Shown here: positions 8,496-19,580 of the stretch, one piece after another
Position numbering within the stretch: the stretch's first letter is position 1
Layout: every line of letters begins with the position of its first letter
From: Candidatus Omnitrophota bacterium
GTDB lineage: Bacteria; Omnitrophota; Gorgyraeia; Gygaellales; Profunditerraquicolaceae
Direction of reading: 5' to 3'
DNA length: 32,298 bases
Assembly (NCBI GenBank): GCA_023818655.1
Contig: JAMWCI010000008.1
Span: 1 to 32,298, forward strand
The notes under the pieces: generated by a model
Database searches by the model: none
What the model was told of the DNA's origin: nothing
The model's input: only the letters and a program-made list of their open reading frames with translations
Made by a program: the position numbers and the translations under genes

Positions 8496-9256
8496 CTTAA
8501 CTTAAAAAACTCTCTGGCGTTAAGAGAGGTCAACTCAGCTACTCTGTCAACACTTTCCTGCTTAATTTTGGCAATCTCCTCTGCCAGTGTTTTCACATGC
8601 AGAGGTTCGTTTCTCTTACCCCTTAAACCTTCTGGAGGAAGAAAAGGCGAGTCCGTCTCCAAAAATATACGCTCCAGTGGCGTAAGCAAGACCAATCTTC
8701 TTAGGTCTTGCGCTTTTTTGTAGGTGATGTTGCAGGTATAAGAGACAAAAAAACCCAGCTTAAGGCATTCTCTCAAAAAATCTTCATCTCCGGAAAAACA
8801 GTGCACCACTGCTCTTAGTGGCATTGCCTCTTTCAGAATATACAGGGTATCGGCTTGCGCCTGACGACTATGGATTACCAGGGGAAGATTTAGCTCCTTT
8901 GCCAAGGACACCATCTTTTTAAAAAGGCACAACTGATTATCCTTATGTGAATAGTTTTTGTAATAATCCAGACCGATCTCGCCAATAGCCACTACCTTCT
9001 TTCCCTCTGCCATTTTGCGAAGCAAACTCAGCCATTCCTCCTGAAAACTATCTGCCTCGTGCGGATGAATCCCTATCGTAGCATAGATAAAATCATACTC
9101 TTTAGAAAGCTTAATGGCATTTTCAGAGTTCTTGATGTTTGAGCCGATATTGATGATATAATCAACGCCACATTTTCTCGTTCGCTGGATGAGCTGGCTT
9201 CGGTCGCTATCAAACTCAGGAAAATCCAGATGGCAGTGGGTATCGATATAGCCCAT
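8492..9256 (-). CDS. tatD: TatD family hydrolase (DNase)
   Basis: IDTHCHLDFPEF, IGEIGLDYYK, LPLVIHSRQA, FLETDSPFLPP. Confidence 0.92.
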   Translation of the reverse strand: MGYIDTHCHLDFPEFDSDRSQLIQRTRKCGVDYIINIGSNIKNSENAIKLSKEYDFIYATIGIHPHEADSFQEEWLSLLRKMAEGKKVVAIGEIGLDYYKNYSHKDNQLCLFKKMVSLAKELNLPLVIHSRQAQADTLYILKEAMPLRAVVHCFSGDEDFLRECLKLGFFVSYTCNITYKKAQDLRRLVLLTPLERIFLETDSPFLPPEGLRGKRNEPLHVKTLAEEIAKIKQESVDRVAELTSLNAREFFKLR

Positions 9257-9267
9257 AGGTGGAAAAT

Positions 9268-10824
9268 CTAGGTATCGGTTTCTTTATTTTCTATACGCGG
9301 GAATAGGGGTTTGCCTTTTTTAATCTCTTTCTCGCCTAACTGCTCCTTGATTAAATCTGCCGTGTAAGGCATAAAAGATTCGATTTGCCGCCCAACTTGA
9401 CTAATCACTTCTATCATCAGCCCCAGAAAAGCGCTTAGTTCATCTATTTTATTCTCTTTAGCCAGATTCCATGGCTTGCTTTCTTCAATATATTTATTTG
9501 CCATGCTGATACGCCGCCAGATACTTTCAAAGGCCAAACTAAAATTAAAATCGGATTCTGCGCTTAGACTTGAATTGATATCGCGGCTGAATGAAGCACG
9601 CTGACTTGCGGGAAAATCCAAGATATTTTTAATCTCCTCTCCTGCAGCATCGTATCTCCTGCTGAAGATATCATGCTGTGGGATTTTGCCTTGAAAATAT
9701 TTTTCTACCATATTCAGTGTACGGTAAATCAGATTGCCCAAATCATTAGCCAGGTCTGCGTTAAATCTCTTTATGATGGAATCCTCTGAAAAATTTCCAT
9801 CCAAACCAAAAGGAACCTCCCGAAGGAGAAAATACCTGTAGGTATCTATACCATATTTATCCACCATATCTAAAGGATTAACCACATTACCGCGTGACTT
9901 TGACATCTTGCCCTCTCCCAACATCCACCAACCATGGGCAAATATCGTATCTGGCATCCTAATACCCAGCGCCTTGAGCATAATCGGCCAATATACCGCA
10001 TGGTGCCGCAGGATATCTTTGCCTATCAAATGCACTACCCGACTATCCTCGCCCCACCAGCGAGAATGATATTTATCGTTGGCATCAAACTCTCCCACTG
10101 CGCTGATATAATTAATTAACGCATCAAACCAAACGTAGGTTACGTGAGAAGCGCTAAAGGACAGGGGTATCCCCCAGCTTAGGCGTTCCTTTGGCCGCGA
10201 GATGCATAAAGGAGAAAGTTTGTTTAATGTAAGAAAACTTAAAATCTCATTTCTCCGGTTCTCTGGCCTGATAAATAATGGATTGTTCTTAATATATTCT
10301 ATAAGCCAGGACTGGTACTTCTGGAGATTCAGGAAGTAATTAATCTCCTTTATCTCCTCAAGGGGCCTCCTGCAATCTGGGCATAGTTTATCCGGGGCTT
10401 GCGATTCCAGCCAGAATGTTTCGTCAGGGGTGCAATACCAACCCTCATATTTGCCTTCGTATATATCCCCGTTTTTGTACAGTATCTCTAAAGACCTCTG
10501 GACCGTTTTTATGTGCCTGTCTTCAGTGGTACGGATAAAATCATTGTAGGATATATTTAATTTATCCCAAAGGTCTCTGAACTGTACTACCACTCTATCC
10601 ACAAATTGCCCGGGGGTTAATCCTTGCTTTTCCGCTGCCCTTTCTATCTTCTGACCATGTTCGTCTGTGCCGGTTAGAAACCAAGTATTCTCTTTGCCTA
10701 AAACACGACGCATATGCCGGGCTAAGGTATCCGCGGCAATATTGGTATAAGAATGCCCAATATGCGGCGAGGCATTTACATAATATATAGGCGTGGTAAT
10801 ATAAAACTTATTTTTCTCTGCCAT
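9268..10824 (-). CDS. metG: Methionyl-tRNA synthetase
   Basis: TTPIYYVNASPHIGHSYT, TDEHGQK, KMSKSRGN. Confidence 0.95.
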   Translation of the reverse strand: MAEKNKFYITTPIYYVNASPHIGHSYTNIAADTLARHMRRVLGKENTWFLTGTDEHGQKIERAAEKQGLTPGQFVDRVVVQFRDLWDKLNISYNDFIRTTEDRHIKTVQRSLEILYKNGDIYEGKYEGWYCTPDETFWLESQAPDKLCPDCRRPLEEIKEINYFLNLQKYQSWLIEYIKNNPLFIRPENRRNEILSFLTLNKLSPLCISRPKERLSWGIPLSFSASHVTYVWFDALINYISAVGEFDANDKYHSRWWGEDSRVVHLIGKDILRHHAVYWPIMLKALGIRMPDTIFAHGWWMLGEGKMSKSRGNVVNPLDMVDKYGIDTYRYFLLREVPFGLDGNFSEDSIIKRFNADLANDLGNLIYRTLNMVEKYFQGKIPQHDIFSRRYDAAGEEIKNILDFPASQRASFSRDINSSLSAESDFNFSLAFESIWRRISMANKYIEESKPWNLAKENKIDELSAFLGLMIEVISQVGRQIESFMPYTADLIKEQLGEKEIKKGKPLFPRIENKETDT

Positions 10825-11614
10825 CCTCTTTATCCTTGTAGTTTATCTCGATTAACCCCCCGTCGTCAAGTTGCACATTGGCCGAACGTTTGAATACGTT
10901 TACACTTAAAACTTTCCCTTTGCCCTGTGGTGTATGCACATGTTCTCCCTCGCGCGGAAGCCCCTTACAAAGCGCCTTATAAGTCTCATATTCAAAATAC
11001 AGGCAGCACATAAGCCTGCCGCAGAGGCCTGATATTTTAGGAGGATTAAGCGGAAGTCCTTCTTCTTTAGCCATTTTTATGGTTACCGGCTCAAAATCCT
11101 TCAGGAATTTTGCGCAACAGAGCTCTCTTCCGCAAGGACCAAATCCGCCAAAAAACCTGGCCTCATCACGCACGCCTATCTGCCTTAATTCAATCCTAGC
11201 TTTAAATATCTTTGCCAAATCCTTTACCAAGTTCCTAAAGTCCACTCTTCCATTTGCCGTAAAATAAAAAATAATCTTTGAACGGTCAAAGGAATATTCC
11301 GCCTCCACAAGTTTCATCTCCAGCTTATGCTCGGCTATCTTTTTCATACAGATAGCAAATGCCTCTTTGGCCTTGCCCCTGTTCTCCTCTATTTGACACA
11401 GATCCGCATCCTCTGCCCTGCGGATTATCTTCTTAGGCGGTTCCTTTATAGATTTTGTATCTCCTGCCTCGTTGGCAGAAACAACCATACCATAATCAAG
11501 TCCCCGGTCATGCTCTACGATAACATAATCCCCTTCTTTTACCTCTATATTGTTCGGTTGGTAGAAAAATACCTGTCCCGAATCTCTTAAACGTACCGGA
11601 ATCAAACCTTCCAT
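10808..11614 (-). CDS. ricT: PSP1 / RicT (YaaT) family protein
   Basis: FGGFGPCGRELCCAKFL and KISGLCGRLMCCLYFEYETY cysteine motifs; gene position between holB and metG. Confidence 0.88.
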   Translation of the reverse strand: MEGLIPVRLRDSGQVFFYQPNNIEVKEGDYVIVEHDRGLDYGMVVSANEAGDTKSIKEPPKKIIRRAEDADLCQIEENRGKAKEAFAICMKKIAEHKLEMKLVEAEYSFDRSKIIFYFTANGRVDFRNLVKDLAKIFKARIELRQIGVRDEARFFGGFGPCGRELCCAKFLKDFEPVTIKMAKEEGLPLNPPKISGLCGRLMCCLYFEYETYKALCKGLPREGEHVHTPQGKGKVLSVNVFKRSANVQLDDGGLIEINYKDKEDGREK

Positions 11615-12600
11615 AGCCGCGCCTCCAGATTGCGCAGCAACAACTTTATGTTGATGTTCTCATCTACATACAACAAAGCCGAAGAGATGAAATCAAAAAT
11701 GCCGTTGAGTTCGGTAAACGTAAAATGCGGAGCAATCTTAAACAAATCCTGCTTGCGGTCGCTGTTTATAATCTCCGCGGACAAGAAATCTAACTTTAGT
11801 AGATAGATATCCCTAAACCAAGAAGAAAGTATATTCAGCAGATCGCGCATCTGGTCTCTACCCTGCAAGGCAAATCCGTCTATTTTTGACCTATGTAATA
11901 ATCCCCAACGATCAATAATGCTATTTTTTTCTTTCAATATATCTCTATCCTTAAACTTAAGCGCGCATCCCAATCGCCCATCGCAGAAATAGGCCAGAAA
12001 ATGCGCTTTGTGATGTTCCAAATTATACTCTTCTTTTAAAATCAACTCCAGTTCATCGCGCGCCATAAGAAAAAATTTTATCTGTTTGCAACGCGAGGTT
12101 ATAGTCTTAAAAACCCTGCCCGGCTTGTGGGTAATTAGCAGAAATAAGGTATCTTTCGGTGGTTCTTCCAGTATCTTAAGGAAGGCGTTAGAAGCCTCGG
12201 CAGTCAGAGCATGCGCACCGTCAATGATAAAAACCTTCCTCCGACCTTCATACGGCCGCAAGGAGGCAGACTGTTGCAATTGACGGATATGCCCGATTCT
12301 AATCGCCTTGGAGTCAGCTCTCTCTTTATCGTAATCCTCCCTAATCGGCGTATTAGAATCTGTTATGGATACATCAGGATACTGGCCTTTTTCTATCTTC
12401 AGACACGATGCGCAACCATCGCAGGCATCTAATACCAGATTTTCACAATTAACTGCCTTAGCCACGGTTATCGCTGTAAGCTTCTTGCCGACGCCTTCTG
12501 GACCACTGAAAAGATACCCTCCTTCCAGACGACCCTCTTCAAGATATCCCTGCAACATACTAATTGCTTTATCCTGTCCTTTTATCTGACTAAAAGACAT
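11602..12600 (-). CDS. holB: DNA polymerase III delta' subunit
   Basis: YLFSGPEGVGKKLTA, zinc cysteines (ACDGCASCLKI), FIIDGAHALTAEASNAFLKILEEPP, TSRC; adjacent to tmk. Confidence 0.92.
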   Translation of the reverse strand: MSFSQIKGQDKAISMLQGYLEEGRLEGGYLFSGPEGVGKKLTAITVAKAVNCENLVLDACDGCASCLKIEKGQYPDVSITDSNTPIREDYDKERADSKAIRIGHIRQLQQSASLRPYEGRRKVFIIDGAHALTAEASNAFLKILEEPPKDTLFLLITHKPGRVFKTITSRCKQIKFFLMARDELELILKEEYNLEHHKAHFLAYFCDGRLGCALKFKDRDILKEKNSIIDRWGLLHRSKIDGFALQGRDQMRDLLNILSSWFRDIYLLKLDFLSAEIINSDRKQDLFKIAPHFTFTELNGIFDFISSALLYVDENINIKLLLRNLEARLWKV

Positions 12601-13204
12601 AGTGCTCTACCAGCGCCCTGATTTTGGCTTGCGTTTTATCCTTATCTTGGCTAACCTTTACTATCTTTATCCGTCTTGGCTCTTTTGCAGCCAGCAACAA
12701 ATATCCCTGTCTTACGCGACGATGATATCGTAGAGAACGACTCTCTATCCGGTCCTCTTTTAACCTGCGGTGCTTCAGTCCATCCTTTATAGGCAAATCC
12801 AGAAAAATGGTCAAGTCCGGTTGAATATTTTCCGTAGCTATCCTGCCGATATATCTAATCACCTTGATATCCGCCCCCAGACCATATCCTTGATAAGCAA
12901 GGGTGGAATCTAGGAATCTATCGCAGATTACTATCTTGCCTTTTTTTAATGCAGGTTTTATCACTGCGCTTACTAACTGGGCGCGCGCAGCCATATAAAG
13001 GAACATCTCGCATATGGCGGAGATAACTGTATTGCCATTATCCAGAAGAATTTTTCTGATTTTTTCCCCCACCGCCGTACCGCCTGGTTCGCGCAGATAA
13101 ATCACCTTTAACCCTTTGTTCTTTAAATACTCATAAAGCAGGCGCGACTGTGTGCTTTTCCCGCATCCTTCAGAACCCTCAAATGTAATAAATTTCCCTT
13201 TCAT
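12590..13204 (-). CDS. tmk: Thymidylate kinase
   Basis: FITFEGSEGCGKSTQSRLL, LREPGGT, DRFLDSTLAYQG. Confidence 0.94.
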   Translation of the reverse strand: MKGKFITFEGSEGCGKSTQSRLLYEYLKNKGLKVIYLREPGGTAVGEKIRKILLDNGNTVISAICEMFLYMAARAQLVSAVIKPALKKGKIVICDRFLDSTLAYQGYGLGADIKVIRYIGRIATENIQPDLTIFLDLPIKDGLKHRRLKEDRIESRSLRYHRRVRQGYLLLAAKEPRRIKIVKVSQDKDKTQAKIRALVEHYVF

Positions 13205-13280
13205 ATTCCTTTCTCGTCTATCAGGTATCCTCCTGAAATATTTTTCTAAAAACCGGTCAAAGCCATCTCATTAAAAACAA

Positions 13281-14687
13281 TTATAATCTCCTGCGCCAGG
13301 TCGTATTGCCATCCTTGGCATCCTCTAAGATTATACCCATAGCCTCTAACTCTGCCCTAATCTTATCTGCTTCGGAAAACTTCTTTTCTTTTTTTAACAT
13401 AATCCTTTTCTCGACTAAATCATGAATAAGCCTCGTATCGTCATCTGCGCCTCTTAACTTATTGAAATCAAGGTTTAATCCAAACAGCGCTAACAGCTCT
13501 TTTAATCTCTGGCCGGCCTGACTGACAAAATCCATATCCGCAATATGCCTATTGGTTAAATTTATCAATTCAAAAACAACAGCTAACGCTTCGGCAGTAT
13601 TAAAGTCATCGTCCATCGCTGCGATAAACTTTCCTTTGAGCTCTTCTATTTCTTTAATGCCTTTAGCGGCAGGCTGATGACCCCGCAACCTTGTTGTTTC
13701 TTCTATCTTGTTCAATAGGATGGAAATGCGCTCCAATGCCTGTTTAGCCTCTTCTATTTTTTCTACGGTATAATCAATCGGATGCGCATAATGCGCAGAG
13801 AGAAAAAATAATTTCAGCAAATCCGCATATTTATATTTTGCCATAAAATCCTTTATGGTCACGAAATTTCCCTGAGACTTAGCCATCTTTTGGCCGTTAA
13901 TGGTCAATAACCCATGATGTATCCAGTATCTGGCAAACGTCCTTCCGGTTAAGGCCTCTGCCTGGGCAATCTCATTTTCATGATGAGGGAAAATCAAATC
14001 CCTTCCTCCGGCGTGGATATCCAAGGTATCTGTCTTAAGGAATTTCTGCGACATTACAGAGCATTCAATGTGCCATCCGGGCCGGCCTTTGCCCCAAGGA
14101 CTATCCCACCACGGTTCGTTCGGCTTGGATGCCTTCCAAAGGGCAAAATCCAAGGGGTCTTTTTTGCGTTCAGACGGCTCTATCCTTACTCCGGACTCCA
14201 TTTCATCTATTGACTGTCCAGATAATTTTCCATACGCAGGGAATTTTCTTACTTCAAAATAAACATCGCCGCCAGACTCATAGGCAAAGCCTTTCTCAAT
14301 CAATACTTGTATATATTTAATCATCTCGGGGATGTTCTCGGTTGCCCGCGGCTCAAAATCAGCCTTTTCAATCCCCAGCTTTTCCAGGTCTTCGTAATAG
14401 CGCGCTATATATTGCGCGACCAACTCTTTCCAGTTAATCTTCAGTCCATTGGCGCGGTTGATGATTTTATCATCTATATCTGTGATATTGCGCACGAAAT
14501 TAACCTTAAACCCGCGGTATTGCAAATACCTCCTCATCAAATCAAAGATATAAAGACTGCGGGCATGACCTATATGACTTTCGTCATAAACCGTAACCCC
14601 GCAGGTATAGATATTCACTATTCCTGGATTTAAAGGAATAAACTCTTCTTTTTTTCTACCGAGGGAATTGTATATACGGATAGGCAT
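13281..14687 (-). CDS. cysS: Cysteinyl-tRNA synthetase
   Basis: YTCGVTVYDESHIGHARS, IECSVMS, GGRDLIFPHHENEIAQ, KMAKSQGN. Confidence 0.95.
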   Translation of the reverse strand: MPIRIYNSLGRKKEEFIPLNPGIVNIYTCGVTVYDESHIGHARSLYIFDLMRRYLQYRGFKVNFVRNITDIDDKIINRANGLKINWKELVAQYIARYYEDLEKLGIEKADFEPRATENIPEMIKYIQVLIEKGFAYESGGDVYFEVRKFPAYGKLSGQSIDEMESGVRIEPSERKKDPLDFALWKASKPNEPWWDSPWGKGRPGWHIECSVMSQKFLKTDTLDIHAGGRDLIFPHHENEIAQAEALTGRTFARYWIHHGLLTINGQKMAKSQGNFVTIKDFMAKYKYADLLKLFFLSAHYAHPIDYTVEKIEEAKQALERISILLNKIEETTRLRGHQPAAKGIKEIEELKGKFIAAMDDDFNTAEALAVVFELINLTNRHIADMDFVSQAGQRLKELLALFGLNLDFNKLRGADDDTRLIHDLVEKRIMLKKEKKFSEADKIRAELEAMGIILEDAKDGNTTWRRRL

Positions 14688-14730
14688 TCTCTGGTAAATG
14701 TTAACTTTAAAAAATTACTAATCACTGATT

Positions 14731-15408
14731 TCAACGCTCTAGTCTCTCTATTCTTTTTTGCAGATCTTCTATGGATTGCATAATCGGGTCAAGTATATGG
14801 ATATGGTCAAGATTAACGTCTATTTTCTTTCCATCTTGTTTGGTAACTCTGCCGGGCACGCCCACAACTGTAGAATTAGGCGGGATATCCTTAATCACTA
14901 CTGCGTTTGCGCCAATATAAGAATTGTCTCCTACAGTAATATTACCCAGCACCTTTGCGCCTGCGCCGATAACCACGTTATTGCCAATAGTCGGATGTCG
15001 CTTGCCTTTTTCCAGGCCAGTGCCGCCAAGGGTAACACCCTGATAAATAAGCACATTATCTCCGATAACGCTGGTCTCGCCAATAACCACGCCCATGCCG
15101 TGGTCTATAAAAAGACCTCTTCCTATTTTTGCCCCTGGGTGTATTTCAATACCGGTAAGCCACCTAGATACCTGCGATAGGAACCGGGCGATAAAATAAA
15201 GACGTAGTCTGTAGAAAAAATGCGCCAGGCGGTGACTGACCAGTGCATGCAGCCCCTGATAGAGAAGCAGGATTTCCACAAAACTCTTTGCCGCGGGGTC
15301 CATCTTCTGCGCAGCCTTGATTTCCCGGTAAAAAAACACAGCCACCAGCGCATTCTTAAGCACCAATATTCCCATAAGGATAAATAATATATTCCAAAGA
15401 CAAAACAT
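14731..15408 (-). CDS. cysE: Serine O-acetyltransferase
   Basis: Hexapeptide repeats: [45 protein letters not shown]. Confidence 0.92.
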   Translation of the reverse strand: MFCLWNILFILMGILVLKNALVAVFFYREIKAAQKMDPAAKSFVEILLLYQGLHALVSHRLAHFFYRLRLYFIARFLSQVSRWLTGIEIHPGAKIGRGLFIDHGMGVVIGETSVIGDNVLIYQGVTLGGTGLEKGKRHPTIGNNVVIGAGAKVLGNITVGDNSYIGANAVVIKDIPPNSTVVGVPGRVTKQDGKKIDVNLDHIHILDPIMQSIEDLQKRIERLER

Positions 15409-15890
15409 TAATCCTCCTTGGTTAACAAAACCACTGCATAAGCGACAATGCCTTCTTTCTTACCTACTGCATCTAATCCTTCATTGGTCTTGGCCTTTAT
15501 ACTGACGCAAGACTCATTTATTTTTAAAAGCGAGGCTACATTTGCCTGAATTTTTTTCTTAAACGGAAAAATAAGCGGCTCTTCAGCAATCAACACAGTA
15601 TCGACATTGGCTATCCTGTATCCTGAACCGGACATCATCTTCATAACCGAATCTAATAATTCTACGCTGGAGACATTATGGTATTTTGGGTCGGTATCAG
15701 GAAAGTTCTCTCCTATATCTCCTGCAGAAATCGCTCCCAGTAAGGCATCGCATATGGCATGCAACAACACATCGGCATCGGAATGGCCGTACAATCCCAA
15801 GGTGTAAGGTATCTCTATGCCGCCAAGGAATAATTTTCTATCTTCAGTTAAGCGGTGTATATCGTAACCTATACCTATCCTTTGACTCAT
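15408..15890 (-). CDS. ispF: 2-C-methyl-D-erythritol 2,4-cyclodiphosphate synthase
   Basis: [47 protein letters not shown]. Confidence 0.95.
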   Translation of the reverse strand: MSQRIGIGYDIHRLTEDRKLFLGGIEIPYTLGLYGHSDADVLLHAICDALLGAISAGDIGENFPDTDPKYHNVSSVELLDSVMKMMSGSGYRIANVDTVLIAEEPLIFPFKKKIQANVASLLKINESCVSIKAKTNEGLDAVGKKEGIVAYAVVLLTKED

Positions 15891-16570
15891 AGAGCCATCC
15901 TTCTTGCGATTGCCTCTGCTATTATCAGGTCGTCAAGGGTAGTTATTTTTATGTTCTGAGATAGGGACGGACACACCTTTACTGCGACACCGAGCTTTTC
16001 CACTAACATCGCATCATCAGTTACATCGGTGTCTGCAAATTGCGCATATGCCCGAAGTATAAGCTCTTTCTTAAAAACCTGTGGCGTTTGAATCTCCCAG
16101 AGCCATTGGCGGTCTATGGTTTCCTGAACAGTTAACTCCTTGACCTTTTTAATAGTGGCCTTGACCGGAACTCCTACTATAGCCGCTCCGCATGACTTTG
16201 CTTTTTTAATAGTGCGGGAGATTATATCCCGGTCAATAAATGGTCTTACGCCATCGTGTATCAGAACGATATCTGTTTTTTCGTGCAAATACCGCAAACC
16301 ACTACTAACCGAATCCTGCCTCCTCCTGCCTCCATTAACAACTGCCGCAATCTTTTGGATACGGAATTCCTCTATCACAGACTTGATATCCTTTTTGTTA
16401 TCGGAGTTGGTTACTACAATAATATCTTTTATGGCAGGATGCCTGCTGAGCGCCTCAAGCGCATAAACAATAACAGGTCTTCCGTTTATCTTTACCAGTG
16501 GTTTGGGTAGATGATGTTTAAACCGCTTCCCCTTGCCTGCTGCCACCACTATCGCGCTTACATAGGTCAT
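15887..16570 (-). CDS. ispD: 2-C-methyl-D-erythritol 4-phosphate cytidylyltransferase
   Basis: [49 protein letters not shown]. Confidence 0.94.
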   Translation of the reverse strand: MTYVSAIVVAAGKGKRFKHHLPKPLVKINGRPVIVYALEALSRHPAIKDIIVVTNSDNKKDIKSVIEEFRIQKIAAVVNGGRRRQDSVSSGLRYLHEKTDIVLIHDGVRPFIDRDIISRTIKKAKSCGAAIVGVPVKATIKKVKELTVQETIDRQWLWEIQTPQVFKKELILRAYAQFADTDVTDDAMLVEKLGVAVKVCPSLSQNIKITTLDDLIIAEAIARRMAL

Positions 16571-17553
16571 TTCTCAATCTTGGTAAAGATCATCTTGCCT
16601 GCCTGCGTCTGAAGGACTGAGGTTACGGTCACTTTTACTTCGTGCCCGATGAACCGACGTCCTTCTTCTACGACAACCATCGTACCGTCTTCAAGGTAAC
16701 CTACCGCCTGGTTATGCTCTTTGCCTTCCTTAATCAACTTAATCTGCATTTGCTCGCCAGGAAACACAACCGTCTTTAAGGCATTGGCAAGCTCGTTGAT
16801 ATTTAAAACCTTTATCCCGTGGATACTGGCGACACGGTTCAGGTTAAAATCTACAGTCAATATCTTGGCATCCATAAGCTTGGCTAACTTCACCAACTTT
16901 GTATCCACATCCCCCATCTCTGGAAAATCCTCGTCGTGAAGCGTTATGTCTAACCCAGGCTCCTTCTGAATCGCATGCAGCATCTCTAGACCGCGCCTGC
17001 CGCGCTGGCGCTTTATGGGGTCGGTAGAATCAGCTATCTGCTGTAATTCACGCAATACAAATCGCGGTATGACTAGTTTTCCGGAAATAAACTTGCTTTT
17101 GCAGATATCCACAATTCTCCCATCCACAATAACGCTGGTATCAACAATAGTTACATCTTCGCTATGGCCTTGCCGGCGTAATCTTACATAGGGAATAATA
17201 ATGTTGAACTCGTCTTTGCCGCGTAATCCAATCAACATACCCATATAACAAAAGATAAGCGTGAGAATGATTCGGATACGAAAGAGTATCTCTTGCTCCA
17301 TAGGCGCCAGGCTAAAAACGTCTCCTACTAACTTCGCCATAATCAAACCCAAGATTAAACCAAACACTGTGCTGGAAAGCCCTTTTACCGAGGTCTTGCG
17401 CATACCCATTTCGATTAAGATAACCAAGCCCGCCAATATGGCACCAATTAAAGCACCAACCCAACCAAGCCCGCTCTGAAAATTGGGAACCTGATAATAC
17501 CCCACTATCATACTGCCGATGATAAAGAGAATACGCACTAACATTAAATTCAT
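16567..17553 (-). CDS. yacL: PIN/TRAM domain integral membrane protein (YacL-like)
   Basis: N-terminal TM segments, then a PIN domain ([21 protein letters not shown]) and C-terminal TRAM-like region ([32 protein letters not shown]); follows radA. Confidence 0.88.
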   Translation of the reverse strand: MNLMLVRILFIIGSMIVGYYQVPNFQSGLGWVGALIGAILAGLVILIEMGMRKTSVKGLSSTVFGLILGLIMAKLVGDVFSLAPMEQEILFRIRIILTLIFCYMGMLIGLRGKDEFNIIIPYVRLRRQGHSEDVTIVDTSVIVDGRIVDICKSKFISGKLVIPRFVLRELQQIADSTDPIKRQRGRRGLEMLHAIQKEPGLDITLHDEDFPEMGDVDTKLVKLAKLMDAKILTVDFNLNRVASIHGIKVLNINELANALKTVVFPGEQMQIKLIKEGKEHNQAVGYLEDGTMVVVEEGRRFIGHEVKVTVTSVLQTQAGKMIFTKIEK

Positions 17554-18968
17554 AAAATTCCTCCTTGTTTCCTTGCAGGAAAATCAAGCAGAATATCCCA
17601 TGCCTCTTTCAGGCCGGATACCGGTATAAGTTCGATATCGCTGTTTATATCTATTCCCTTGCAATTATTTTTTGGCAAAACGGCATGCTTAAACCCTAAT
17701 TTATGTGCCTCCTTAATACGCAAACCCGCTTGGGCTATGCTTCGAATCTCTCCAGCTAAACCCACTTCTCCCAAAACCACTGCATCAGAGATAACTGCCT
17801 GGTCGCGAAACGCCGAAGATATAGACAGACAAACCGCTAAGTCTACGGCAGGGTCTTCTATATTTATGCCGCCTGCTATATTTACAAAAATATCTTCTGT
17901 TTCCAAAGCTAATCCCAAGCGTTTCTCTAGAACCGCTACCAAAAGGCCGAGACGATTATAATCAAATCCCTGCGCCCTGCGCCGGGCATAACCAAATCCT
18001 GACCTAGTTACTAAAGACTGCACCTCCACCAGTAAAGGCCTTGAACCTTCCAAGACAGAAGTAACTACAGAGCCGCTTGCCTCTTTTGGTTTCTCGGAAA
18101 GAAATATCTCAGAAGGATTGTTTACCTCTTTAAGACCGGAGGAATCCATCTCAAAAACGCCTATTTCATTCGTAGAACCAAAACGATTCTTTACTGCGCG
18201 CAGTATGCGATAGGTAGAGAATCTATCTCCTTCAAAATAAAGCACGGTATCCACGATATGCTCTAATACCCTTGGCCCGGCAATAGCGCCTTCTTTAGTA
18301 ACATGCCCTATAATAAATATGGAGATACCGGATGTCTTAGCCAATTGGGTTAAGGCTCCTGCGCACTCTCTTACCTGACTAACGCTACCGGCTGAAGAAC
18401 TCATATTAGGCTCAAAGATTACCTGTATGGAATCTATAATAACGACTGCAGGCTTTATCTCTCTAACATGGTCAACGATAATAGAAAGGTCTGTCTGGTT
18501 AACAATATAAAGTTTATCCGAAGAGGACGGACCAAGTCTATTAGCCCTGAGTTTTGTTTGTTGCACTGATTCTTCTCCGCTCACGTATAGCACAGTATTT
18601 CCGCTTCTGCTCAACTGATTACATACCTGTAAAGAAATGGTAGATTTGCCTACCCCGGGGTCTCCTCCGAGCAGAATAACGGATCCCTTAACGATACCCC
18701 CGCCTAATACTCTATCCAGTTCGCGCATACCGGTAGACAATCGCAACTCTTCTTTGAATTCTACGTCGCGCAGCAGCACAGGTTTTTCTTTGTATAATGC
18801 CGTTCTTTCCTTTGTTTTGGCTGGCGGCGGAGAAAAATCTTCTTCTACAAAAGAATTCCAGTTATTGCAATCCGGACATCTCCCTAACCATTTGGGTGAC
18901 TGATAACCGCACTTCTGACAGGTAAATATCGTCTTTGTCCTCACTGTTTCTTTTCCTTTGTTTTCCAA
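17550..18968 (-). CDS. radA: DNA repair protein RadA
   Basis: Zinc finger [21 protein letters not shown], Walker [27 protein letters not shown], Lon-like C-terminal domain. Confidence 0.95.
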   Translation of the reverse strand: MENKGKETVRTKTIFTCQKCGYQSPKWLGRCPDCNNWNSFVEEDFSPPPAKTKERTALYKEKPVLLRDVEFKEELRLSTGMRELDRVLGGGIVKGSVILLGGDPGVGKSTISLQVCNQLSRSGNTVLYVSGEESVQQTKLRANRLGPSSSDKLYIVNQTDLSIIVDHVREIKPAVVIIDSIQVIFEPNMSSSAGSVSQVRECAGALTQLAKTSGISIFIIGHVTKEGAIAGPRVLEHIVDTVLYFEGDRFSTYRILRAVKNRFGSTNEIGVFEMDSSGLKEVNNPSEIFLSEKPKEASGSVVTSVLEGSRPLLVEVQSLVTRSGFGYARRRAQGFDYNRLGLLVAVLEKRLGLALETEDIFVNIAGGINIEDPAVDLAVCLSISSAFRDQAVISDAVVLGEVGLAGEIRSIAQAGLRIKEAHKLGFKHAVLPKNNCKGIDINSDIELIPVSGLKEAWDILLDFPARKQGGIL

Positions 18969-19561
18969 AAGAGCTTCCAGGGATTCCGACGTAAATCGGA
19001 AATCATTGTCTCAACTTCCTTGTATATAGCATCGTCATACAGGAGCTTGCCGATTGTGCCTTCCTTGTTTTTGAGCCGTCCCAGATTTACTTCCAAGTCT
19101 TCGGCAATCTGCTTCAACTTTACGGTTACCTCATGCATCGGCAGCGGGTCTTGGCCGATTAGACTCTCATTTTCCGCAAGGCATTTACCGTAGTTCTGTC
19201 CCGGGATAATCTCAATATATTTCTCTCCCAGAAGACCAAGGGTATTAACCCAAACAGTGGAATCTACAGGTATTTTTATCTCTCTCTTCAGCCAGCAGTC
19301 AATCCTAATCTTGTTCTTCTGGCTCTTTCTGTCAGCAGGCATAAACTCCAAGCCCTTCACCTCTCCCACATCTACACCGGCAAACCTTACTGGCGCACCA
19401 ACTTTAATCCCATTGACGAAAGTAAAGATGAAATTCACGTGGTAACCAGAGGTCCAGGTTTTAAAACTGCCTATGGAAAGGATAAACACGAATAAAATCA
19501 CCAGCCCCAGAAAAACAAAAATACCCACTTTTAATTCCATCTTTGTCTTGCCGAATATCAT
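18941..19561 (-). CDS. mlaD: MCE domain lipid-transport protein (MlaD-like)
   Basis: N-terminal TM and MCE signature (INFIFTFVNGIKVGAPVRFAGVDVGEVKGLEF; LGEKYIEI); adjacent to mlaE and mlaF homologues. Confidence 0.88.
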   Translation of the reverse strand: MIFGKTKMELKVGIFVFLGLVILFVFILSIGSFKTWTSGYHVNFIFTFVNGIKVGAPVRFAGVDVGEVKGLEFMPADRKSQKNKIRIDCWLKREIKIPVDSTVWVNTLGLLGEKYIEIIPGQNYGKCLAENESLIGQDPLPMHEVTVKLKQIAEDLEVNLGRLKNKEGTIGKLLYDDAIYKEVETMISDLRRNPWKLFWKTKEKKQ

Positions 19562-19580
19562 CTTTTGTCCTCCAATTAGA

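Noticed and set aside
13225-13234. gtatcctcct identical to window positions 1-10
   Set aside because: It is a Shine-Dalgarno-like core plus four nt; surrounding sequences do not match, so likely chance.
13255-13261. GGTCAAA heptamer in the cysS-tmk gap as a CtsR box (also seen at 5168-5174 and 11284-11290)
   Set aside because: CtsR operators are tandem heptamers; these are isolated copies, not upstream of mcsA/clpC, and expected by chance.
13205-13280. Internal promoter in the cysS-tmk gap (TTGACC on the minus strand)
   Set aside because: No acceptable -10 hexamer at 16-18 nt spacing.
14758-15180. 140-aa plus-strand ORF
   Set aside because: Lies antisense to cysE, which has clear hexapeptide-repeat motifs; no recognisable domain or Shine-Dalgarno.
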